Assembly (NCBI RefSeq): GCF_033955345.1
Contig: NZ_CP138332.1
Coordinates: forward strand, 3,224,001 to 3,288,000
Source of the DNA: Sphingobacterium bambusae
GTDB lineage: Bacteria; Bacteroidota; Bacteroidia; Sphingobacteriales; Sphingobacteriaceae
DNA length: 64,000 nucleotides
Direction of reading: 5' to 3'
Shown piece after piece: positions 51,043 through 58,404 of this stretch. The translations under genes were made by a program, and so were the position numbers. Below the pieces are notes generated by a model. It was not told the DNA's origin, did no database searches, and saw only the letters and a program-made list of their open reading frames with translations. Each line of letters starts with the position of its first letter. The first letter of the stretch is position 1.

Positions 51043-52803
51043 ATGAATAAGCTTTTTAGACAACAAGGAGGGCTATGTGTTCTCGTTGCAGTACTGATCC
51101 TCACGGCATGTGCAAAAGATCCCGTTAAAACTTTGGAAGAAGATGCTTCTTTAGTGGTGCAGGTAAGCGGCTTAGAAGATTTTATCTTAGAAGAAGATCC
51201 GATAGCGTTGACGGCAAAAAGTGCTTCCGCAGCCGTGACGAGTAATACAACAAGGGGTGGAGGGCCAGCCCTGACGAGGCAGCACTACAAAAAAGATGGG
51301 GTATTGCACGAGCTATATACGTCAAGTGATTACGATATTGATTTTGAGATCAAGAAAAGCCATCCGCTTTCGTTGGTATCCAAGGATAGAAAAATAAAGA
51401 CGGATGGATTAAGTATGTCTGCTGGATCTGCGCTTGTTGCACGTCAACCAATTGGGGCAGATGTGCGATACAGGCTTTTAATGTATCGCGAGAACGAAAC
51501 TACACCGATCGTTAATGTCGAAGGGGTGGGAGCTACCTTTCCCGCTGTGGCCATTGCTTCGGGCTTCAATTACCGTTGGATTGCGGTCTCGACAAACGAG
51601 AGCGGAAGCTCGCCAACGGTGACCAACAATGTGGTGTCTGCAGCCCAAATTGCCAATAAAGATTTTTTGTATGCCTCGGGTACCATCCTTACGCAGTTTG
51701 GCGAGAATTACCTGAATATCGTTTTTAATCGCTACAGCACACGCATTCAGTTGACGGTGGATTCGCGCGGGATGTTTGGGAACATTGCCGGTAATTCCAA
51801 TGTATCGTTCGTAATCGCACAAGGGGGCACATTAAGCGAGACCGGAGATTTTAATGTGCGCGATAGCAGCTTTTCTAATTTTCAGGAAGTGGCGCTAAGT
51901 TCGAACAATATGACTTCGACAAACCCGGCGCTTAGGGTCGGGACGATATACACCGTACGTCCTCGTGCCGTGGTAGCGAACAGTTTGCGATTGCGGTTGA
52001 ATCCGCTAAACCTCACCTTGGATGACGGCGCAACACGCACATTTGCCGACAATACGGTTGGCTTTGGGTCTGCTTTTTCGCCGGTTCGTGGAAGTAGTTA
52101 TGACATCACCGCTCGCTTGATAGAATCTGGGGTTCAAGTGACAGGCTCTACCTTGCGATGGGCTAGATCTAATCTTCGTTTTGTCAGTACTGCGGCAGCG
52201 GGATTCCGCTACCGCTTCTTGCCGCATCCCGTTAATACGCCATTCGATATCAATTTGGATATGTGGAATTTCGCGACGACGACCCCTACGGGCACCACAT
52301 TTAATAATGTAGATATGTGCGCTAGCGTTTATCCTGCTGGAACTTGGCGTCTACCAACCGCCGCGGAGTATCAGGCGCTTCCAAATCCTAGTACGTTGGA
52401 GAGGTATACCCCCTTGCTCTTGGGCGGAGTGGGGCTCGTTGCCAATTGGGAGCGAAGTGCTAGCCAGCCGGCAAATAGTGCGTATACAGGCAGTGACCAG
52501 CTCCGGTTGCCGTTTTATGGATTCCGAACCACTACGAATACACGTTCGCAGCAGCCAGGCCTGTTGGCTGTTCTGGTTAACGGGCAAGGGCATTATTACA
52601 GCGTCAATTATACAGGTACGTCAACCAATCCAACAGCAATAAGGCCTACTTTTTTTCGGATGAATTATTCTGGACTTGATTTGCTAGGTTTGTTGAATTT
52701 GGCAGACGGCTACAGTCAGGAGGTTGTCAGTAATTTATCCGGTACGAGTTTTAATCAAGGTAGGAATGTGCGCTGCGTACGTGCTATAGTGAATAACAGT
52801 TGA
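51043..52803 (+). CDS. Fimbrillin/FISUMP-type lipoprotein 3
   Basis: A 586-residue lipoprotein (lipobox 'LILTACAK', Cys near residue 24) with the same domain order as its paralogues: 'DVRYRLLMYRENETTPI', 'NYRWIAVSTNESG', 'RYSTRIQLTVDSRGMFGN', then 'LRWARSNLRF', 'TWRLPTAAEYQAL' and end 'GRNVRCVRAIVNNS'. It differs in a longer insert at about 65-130. Likely surface-exposed; partner of short peptide 3. Confidence 0.8.
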   Translation: MNKLFRQQGGLCVLVAVLILTACAKDPVKTLEEDASLVVQVSGLEDFILEEDPIALTAKSASAAVTSNTTRGGGPALTRQHYKKDGVLHELYTSSDYDIDFEIKKSHPLSLVSKDRKIKTDGLSMSAGSALVARQPIGADVRYRLLMYRENETTPIVNVEGVGATFPAVAIASGFNYRWIAVSTNESGSSPTVTNNVVSAAQIANKDFLYASGTILTQFGENYLNIVFNRYSTRIQLTVDSRGMFGNIAGNSNVSFVIAQGGTLSETGDFNVRDSSFSNFQEVALSSNNMTSTNPALRVGTIYTVRPRAVVANSLRLRLNPLNLTLDDGATRTFADNTVGFGSAFSPVRGSSYDITARLIESGVQVTGSTLRWARSNLRFVSTAAAGFRYRFLPHPVNTPFDINLDMWNFATTTPTGTTFNNVDMCASVYPAGTWRLPTAAEYQALPNPSTLERYTPLLLGGVGLVANWERSASQPANSAYTGSDQLRLPFYGFRTTTNTRSQQPGLLAVLVNGQGHYYSVNYTGTSTNPTAIRPTFFRMNYSGLDLLGLLNLADGYSQEVVSNLSGTSFNQGRNVRCVRAIVNNS

Positions 52804-53276
52804 TGGCGCTACTGACGGTGAATTTGGGCGTGATCAATGCCTAGTGATGAGTAAAGCTTATTTTAAATAAATTCATTTTAATTTGAATTTTTATATTTTT
52901 TTGCCCGCTGCATTTAAGTTTTTGTAGTTTTTTTTAATATTTTTTAAAAATGTACTACAACTAATTAGAATTCATTGTAGCTTTGTAGTAGAAAATTGAT
53001 AGAAGTACTATCAAATGCTTATGAACGATTGCGTTAAGCCACACTTTGGTGATGCGACAATCATGCTTGTGAAAATATTTTTAATCCGATTAACCGTCGG
53101 GAAGAGTGCGTTGACAATTTTTTCTTGTTGACGGAAAGATTCATAGGTTTCATAGACATTTAGGTAACATGCGTTGTGGTTTGATCCACTGATTTACGCC
53201 TGCGCACTCCTGAATTTCGATGTAGCCTATTTTTTTTGCCTTTTTCTTGGCGGTTTGGTCTCAAATTGATTCGGCT
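52804..53276. other. Upstream region of peptide 4 with TTTGTAG half-sites
   Basis: No gene is seen. It is very AT-rich. TTTGTAG half-sites occur at 52921, 52974 (as ATTGTAG) and 52983, and TAGCTTTG (52978-52985) matches the -7 promoter box. A full two-half-site palindrome with eight-base spacing is not present, so control may differ from the other units. GCTTATGAA and GCTTGTGAAAA words lie at 53017 and 53065. Confidence 0.5.
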
Positions 53277-53462
53277 ATGAAAAACACCGTTAAACAATTG
53301 TACCTGCCTCCCAGTATCCTGATCTTTTGGATCGAACTGGAGAGTGGCGTCGCTGCAGCGTCTGCAACGATATCTGGAGGTCCTTCCGGGCAACCCGACA
53401 TTCCTCAAGTAGATGATTGGACCTCGGAAGATGACTTGGGTTCTGGACTTGGTGAGTTTTAA
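53277..53462 (+). CDS. YxxP/DW short peptide 4
   Basis: A 61-residue peptide: 'LYLPPSI' (Tyr at residue 9), 'WIELESG', junction 'GVAAASATI' (24-32), Gly/Pro-rich 'SGGPSGQPDIP', 'QVDDW' (Trp48, thirteen from the end) and C-terminus 'LGEF'. I chose the ATG at 53277; the frame is open farther up with no sibling similarity. The lipoprotein gene starts 31 bases after the stop. Confidence 0.8.
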   Translation: MKNTVKQLYLPPSILIFWIELESGVAAASATISGGPSGQPDIPQVDDWTSEDDLGSGLGEF

Positions 53463-53493
53463 CAAAAGGTATGAACAATCGGAAAGTGTCTTT

Positions 53494-55218
53494 ATGAAAA
53501 AACAACTACAAAAGAACCTGGCGAAATTCGCCTTTATCACGGTCTTAGGAGGTAGCATACTGCTCTTGGCGGGCTGCTCGAAAGGAGGCGGAGAAGAGCC
53601 CCAAGATGGTGATATGACGGAAATTACCGTGAATTTAGCCGGTATCGAGGGAGAAATTTCAGAGGAGTTGTTGCTGAGCTCCAGTGTTAATGGGAAGGCA
53701 AAAAGCAAACAGGTGCCACAAGAAGATATTAGCGCCTATACCTTGCCCGATTTTGATGCACAGGTGGCGCAACCCGCAGATGATGATTATGCGGTGAATG
53801 CCCTACAAAAAGGGGCAACGGTAAGGCATACAAGTGGCGGAAAGCGGATGGTCGCTGTGCCCTTGGCTTCGCGGGTGCGCTACAGGATCGTGCTGTACCG
53901 CGCCAACGGAATGTTTCATGCTTCCCAGCAGGGTATTGTCGGTACGCAATTGCGTATCAACGTGGCGCGCGGTGAAACCTACAGATGGTATGCTTACTCG
54001 TACAACGATACCTTGGCAGTAGCGGATCTTGCCGATTACAACAATCCTGTCGTACCTACTTCAAGTACGCGTGACCTGATCACAGCGACCGGAACGCAAA
54101 ATATTTCGGCCAGCGGAAATACGCCGCTCAATATTGTGATGCTGCACCGTACCAACCGGGTGGCCGTCGAGATTAATACCATGGGGATGTTTTCTACACT
54201 GACTGGTGTAACCGTTACCTTAGGCGGAGACTACTTTACGACAGGAGGGAATTGCAATCTACTGACGGGAGCTGTTACGGGCGGAACAACCGCCACCTCG
54301 CCCGTATATACGGTAGCCAATTTGCCCAATCTGCCGGGAACAAACGCGGGAGATCAAAAGGTGGCCTATTATTACACGGTTAGCAATAATCAGATACCGA
54401 CGATGCGCGTAACCCTGAGTAGCCTGTCGGTAACGCCATACGGCACGTCGACAGCGCGGAATTTTACCAGCTCTGCCGCATTTCAGTTTAATGTGACCGC
54501 TTTTACCTCTGCAGGACGCAGCAAAAAAGCCCGAATAGATTTAATCGAATCGCCACTTACGCTAGGTACAGCGCGTTGGGCTAGATCCAATCTATTCCTT
54601 AACGGTAATAGCACGACAGGACACAATCCTTACCGATTCTATAGTACAAATGCCTATCAGATAGATAGAGAAAGTTATTGGCCTTGGCGTGGTCTTACAC
54701 CAGGTGGTCAAGCTGGGACAGGTGATCCCTGCCTCCGGGTTTACCCGCTGGGTGCTTGGCGGACACCATTGCCTACAGAGTATCAAAGCATATTGTCAAC
54801 TGCGCATACCTTCAGTACAGCTGCTGGTCGCCCTATAATCTATACGGCGTCTACAGGTACCGTTAGCCCATATCCGAGCAACCAACTTGTTTTTTATGCA
54901 AACGGTTTTGGTAACACCATCGCGTTAATTAACGATGTGTTAAATATCGGCTTGGATTACAACCAACAAGGTACGCGTGCACATCTGTGGGCGGATGACC
55001 AAATCCTGAATGTTGTAGCAGGAATAGGTACGTTTTATTATTTAGGTACTAATAATCCCGGTGGTTTTTTGGATCCGGCAGCACAAAATACACAGGTTGT
55101 GACAGCGCTCTTGAACAACATTAATGTTCCTTTGTTAGGCATTAATATTTTATCGGCTGGCTATCGGAATGTCCGTTGCGTTCGTAATCCGGCGGTGCCA
55201 ACGACCACCGTGCCATAG
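53494..55218 (+). CDS. Fimbrillin/FISUMP-type lipoprotein 4
   Basis: About 574 residues with lipobox 'LLAGCSK' (Cys near residue 28). 'RVRYRIVLYRANGMFHA', 'YRWYAYSYNDT' and 'HRTNRVAVEINTMGMFST' mark the fimbrillin-like part; 'ARWARSNLFL', 'AWRTPLPTEYQSI' and 'GYRNVRCVRNPAV' mark the FISUMP-like end. Start chosen at 53494 because the upstream frame overlaps the peptide gene. A perfect terminator follows. Confidence 0.82.
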   Translation: MKKQLQKNLAKFAFITVLGGSILLLAGCSKGGGEEPQDGDMTEITVNLAGIEGEISEELLLSSSVNGKAKSKQVPQEDISAYTLPDFDAQVAQPADDDYAVNALQKGATVRHTSGGKRMVAVPLASRVRYRIVLYRANGMFHASQQGIVGTQLRINVARGETYRWYAYSYNDTLAVADLADYNNPVVPTSSTRDLITATGTQNISASGNTPLNIVMLHRTNRVAVEINTMGMFSTLTGVTVTLGGDYFTTGGNCNLLTGAVTGGTTATSPVYTVANLPNLPGTNAGDQKVAYYYTVSNNQIPTMRVTLSSLSVTPYGTSTARNFTSSAAFQFNVTAFTSAGRSKKARIDLIESPLTLGTARWARSNLFLNGNSTTGHNPYRFYSTNAYQIDRESYWPWRGLTPGGQAGTGDPCLRVYPLGAWRTPLPTEYQSILSTAHTFSTAAGRPIIYTASTGTVSPYPSNQLVFYANGFGNTIALINDVLNIGLDYNQQGTRAHLWADDQILNVVAGIGTFYYLGTNNPGGFLDPAAQNTQVVTALLNNINVPLLGINILSAGYRNVRCVRNPAVPTTTVP

Positions 55219-55249
55219 GGCTCAGGTCACTGATTTTTATATTTTTTCT

Positions 55250-55273
55250 AGGCGCTTTACGGCGCCTTTTTTT
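55250..55273 (+). terminator. Terminator after lipoprotein 4
   Basis: AGGCGC / GCGCCT with a six-base loop, then seven T's. It closes the last of the peptide/lipoprotein units. Confidence 0.85.
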
Positions 55274-55461
55274 GTTTTGGCAATGCAGTCGCAGGGATAT
55301 TATTAGTCCTGTCAATTTTAGCCTACATATATTATTCTTTTAGCCACATTTGTTGTGCTCGGCGCCGTAAAACAATACCTTTGAATTATCTACCTGCGGC
55401 TGTTTTTGGGGAACAGCAGCAATTCACTTTGCGCCAAATAGAGGCGTGATTTATCGGTGTG

Positions 55462-55641
55462 ATGCATAAGAGATATACAGAAACAGAAAAAGATCGAATC
55501 ATATATAAGATAGTTTGCGGTGAACTTTTTTTGGAGGAAGCCTCTAAAAAATACAACGTATCTACCGTGAGCCTCGTGAAGTGGTTGAAGGAACGAAAAG
55601 GTCTTGTTGATCGCTATTTTGGTAACGTAGAACAATCCTAA
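55462..55641 (+). CDS. Small helix-turn-helix protein
   Basis: A 59-residue protein ('RYTETEKDRIIYKIVCGELF', then 'EEASKKYNVSTVSLVKWLKE') with a helix-turn-helix of the IS3 OrfA/transposase kind. It is much shorter than OrfA proteins and no OrfB follows, so it is a domesticated small DNA-binding protein or the remnant of an element. A hairpin (55649-55666) lies just after the stop. Its place among the peptide/lipoprotein and OmpA genes makes a local regulatory role possible, but nothing shows it. Confidence 0.55.
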   Translation: MHKRYTETEKDRIIYKIVCGELFLEEASKKYNVSTVSLVKWLKERKGLVDRYFGNVEQS

Positions 55642-55648
55642 AATAAGG

Positions 55649-55666
55649 ATGGGCAGCCCTGCCCAT
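55649..55666 (+). terminator. Hairpin after the small HTH gene
   Basis: ATGGGC / GCCCAT with a six-base loop, followed by a weak T/G tract. Position after a stop codon supports a terminator. Confidence 0.5.
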
Positions 55667-55810
55667 TTGGTTGTTTATGCAAAAAAAAATTGGATGTCCT
55701 TCCTATAATGGCTACTTTTACCCTGCGTTAAACGCTGATGTAAGGAATAAACAGCAACCTGAACCTTCGGATTTGTTGTCGCTATTGCTACATTTTAAAT
55801 TGCCCACGAC

Positions 55811-56626
55811 ATGAAAATAAGAGACTTGCAACGTGTTGCCCTATGGGTAGCTTGTTTATTTTTTTGCGCTCCTTTATCGGCTCAGTATCGCGTCGGTGGA
55901 AGTGGCTTGAAAGAAAACTGGTTTATTGGAGCTGGTGTTGGTGGGCAGTTTTACTATGGCGACCATAATCGGCAGATGGATTTTTTGGATCGTATCGTGC
56001 CTGCCTTTGAGCTGCATGGCGGTAAATGGTTTACCTCTGGTCTAGGGCTTCGACTTGGCTTGAACGGGCTGAAGAATAGGGGCCTCACCCAGAATGGGAG
56101 CCACTCTACCGGCGAGGTATACGACGCTTCCAAATGGTTGGAGGTACAGGAATTTAACTATCTTCACGCCCATGGTGACGTGATGTTCGATATCATGAAC
56201 ATGATCGAAGGATACGACTATCAAACATGGCATCCGATACCTTATGTCGGACTAGGGCTGATGGGCACTTGGGAGAAGCCACGATCCCGCGCGATCAGTG
56301 CTAGCTTTGGTATTTTCAATACCATTTATCTGAACGAGTTTATAGATCTGACGGTCGATGTACGAGGTAGTATGGTCGAAGATCGCTTTGATGGCGAGCT
56401 AGGCGGACGCAAAGACGAAGGCATGCTTACGGCGGCTGTTGGAATTATCTATAAAATCAATTACCAAGATTGGAACCGCCCACGCTGGGAGGCGCCGCCG
56501 CGCAGAGGACCTCGACGCGCGCAAGTGAACGTACAGCCGGAAGCTGCTCCCCATTACGATCAGCTAAAAGCGGAAAAAGATATTTTTGAAAACGTATTCC
56601 CTACACTAACGCTATCGAAGAACTAG
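55811..56626 (+). CDS. OmpA-type barrel protein without the peptidoglycan-binding domain
   Basis: A 271-residue protein: signal peptide ('FFCAPLSAQY') and a barrel clearly paralogous to those at 46866 and 56916 ('WFIGAGVGGQFYYGDHNRQM', 'LTQNGSHSTGEVYDAS', 'EDRFDGELGGRKDEGM'). Where the paralogues have a coiled coil and OmpA domain, this one has an Arg/Pro-rich tail ('RPRWEAPPRRGPRRAQVN') and ends. The frame is intact with a normal stop, so it looks like a genuine short form. It may sit in the outer membrane without anchoring to the wall. Confidence 0.85.
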   Translation: MKIRDLQRVALWVACLFFCAPLSAQYRVGGSGLKENWFIGAGVGGQFYYGDHNRQMDFLDRIVPAFELHGGKWFTSGLGLRLGLNGLKNRGLTQNGSHSTGEVYDASKWLEVQEFNYLHAHGDVMFDIMNMIEGYDYQTWHPIPYVGLGLMGTWEKPRSRAISASFGIFNTIYLNEFIDLTVDVRGSMVEDRFDGELGGRKDEGMLTAAVGIIYKINYQDWNRPRWEAPPRRGPRRAQVNVQPEAAPHYDQLKAEKDIFENVFPTLTLSKN

Positions 56627-56915
56627 GGGCTTTCATTGTCTAATTTTGCTGACAATTTGTCCCTGAAACTGGAGATTTAAAAGGTCGCTGCGTGCTCATC
56701 TCGCTCTGCCAAATTGTCCATGATTTTCATTAAGGTTAAAATACCATTAATTTTTGAAGTATTTATGCGATAATCCGCCTAAATTAAGCAAATAGGCTGA
56801 TTATGAGCGCTACTGGCTTGGTTTTTGTGCGCTTTTTTGTGAATAGTTTCACTGTTCAATACAGGTGCACATGGCATCTACTTATGAAGATTAAACGCAA
56901 TTAAAACTCCAACTT

Positions 56916-58106
56916 ATGAAAATACTTCTACTTGGTCTAGGCTTGACCTTTGTATTTTCGGCCGCATTGGCCCAATCCACGAACACTGTTGCTGATTCTA
57001 CCGTCGAGGTGAGTTCGGACAAGCATCGTGTGGTGACCAATAAATTTGCTGACAATTGGTTTATTGGAGCCGGTGTAGGAACGCAGTTCTTTTACGGCGA
57101 CCACAATCGGCAGATGAATTTTGGTGATCGCTTGGTGCCGGCCTTTGAACTGCATGTGGGCAAGTGGTTTACCCCTGGTATTGGAACGCGCTTGGCCATC
57201 AATGGGATCAAAAATAAGGGCGTTACCCAAAATGGAAGCCACTCGTTGGGTACCATTTACGATGCTTCACAAGGCTTGTACAACCAAGAATTTAATTACC
57301 TCAATCTCCATGGCGACGTGCTCTTTAACTTTACCAACCTGTTTAAAGGCTACAAACCCGATCGCTTCTATGAAATCAGTCCCTATGTTGGTCTGGGGTA
57401 CATGTTTACCTGGGATGAACCTAAATCGGACGAAGTTAGTGCTAACTTGGGTCTTTTTAATAAATTTCGAATGACCAGCGCTTTGGATTTAACGTTGGAT
57501 CTGCGCGGAAGTTTGGTGAATGACCGCTTTGACGGCGAGCTTGGCGGTAGACGGGATGAAGGGATGCTGACAGCTGCTGTGGGTGTGGTTTACAAATTTG
57601 GAACACGCGAGTGGGGAAAGGAAAAGACCACCACCATTCGCTACGATAATTCGGAAGAAATTAATGCGCTACGCACCAAGGTAAACGAGTTGGCGCAAAG
57701 CAATGAAGCACTAAAGAAGCAGTTGGCTAACGCGCGGGATACCACGGTAACAGATTTGATTATCGAGAAGAATGTGCTGGCGGCACCTATTTTGGTGACC
57801 TTCCCGATCAACAGGAGTACGGTAAGCAACGAGGCTCGTGTGAACTTGGGCTTCTTTGCGAAGATTATCAAGGAAGGTAATCCCGAATTGCGTTACCATA
57901 TTGTGGGTTATGCAGATAAAGGTACGGGAAGCAAATCCACCAACCAACGCCTAAGCCGGGAACGAGCCGAAGCCATATACAATGTGTTGGTACGCGAATT
58001 TAATGTGCCGGCATCGCAGCTGGAGGTAGACTACAAAGGTGGTGTGGATAATATGTTCTACGACGATCCTCGGCTTAGCAGGGCGGTGATTACCATCGCA
58101 AAATAG
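56916..58106 (+). CDS. OmpA-family outer-membrane protein (copy B)
   Basis: A 396-residue protein with the same design as copy A: signal peptide, barrel ('WFIGAGVGTQFFYGDHNRQM'), linker ('INALRTKVNELAQSNEALKK') and OmpA domain ('VTFPINRSTVSNEARVNLGF', 'IVGYADKGTGSKSTNQRLSR'). A 66-base stretch (57791-57856) differs from copy A (47741-47806) at only three positions, pointing to recent duplication or gene conversion. No peptide or lipoprotein gene follows it. Confidence 0.92.
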   Translation: MKILLLGLGLTFVFSAALAQSTNTVADSTVEVSSDKHRVVTNKFADNWFIGAGVGTQFFYGDHNRQMNFGDRLVPAFELHVGKWFTPGIGTRLAINGIKNKGVTQNGSHSLGTIYDASQGLYNQEFNYLNLHGDVLFNFTNLFKGYKPDRFYEISPYVGLGYMFTWDEPKSDEVSANLGLFNKFRMTSALDLTLDLRGSLVNDRFDGELGGRRDEGMLTAAVGVVYKFGTREWGKEKTTTIRYDNSEEINALRTKVNELAQSNEALKKQLANARDTTVTDLIIEKNVLAAPILVTFPINRSTVSNEARVNLGFFAKIIKEGNPELRYHIVGYADKGTGSKSTNQRLSRERAEAIYNVLVREFNVPASQLEVDYKGGVDNMFYDDPRLSRAVITIAK

Positions 58107-58168
58107 ATCGAGATGGACGGCTTGCTTTAGGAGCTGTTTATTCACCAAATATTGTATAAATAACAGAT

Positions 58169-58200
58169 AATCCCGATAGAACGCAAGGCCGGTCGGGATT
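58169..58200 (+). terminator. Terminator after OmpA copy B
   Basis: AATCCCGA / TCGGGATT with a 16-base loop, followed by a short T-containing tail. Confidence 0.6.
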
Positions 58201-58404
58201 CTTGTGATATATGTCACTTTTTTGGCTCCAAAAAATAAGTATATTTACAACGGTAACTTGACCTTTCTGAAGAAATGGTTATGTAGACTCTTTCTTCATT
58301 CAACTATTAACCCCCCAGATGCTCAACGAGTAGCGGGCTGCTATCGCTAGCTGGCGGGATTGCCAATTGTTAAGGTACCCCTTTATCTTACGCGAATTCG
58401 CCTC

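Noticed and set aside
55772..55793. TTGTTG...CTACAT before the short OmpA-type barrel gene as another operator site
   Set aside because: Spacing is nine, not eight, and both half-sites have mismatches.
56802..56903. 33-codon ORF before OmpA copy B
   Set aside because: No YxxP or other family pattern; it overlaps the likely promoter/leader of the next gene.
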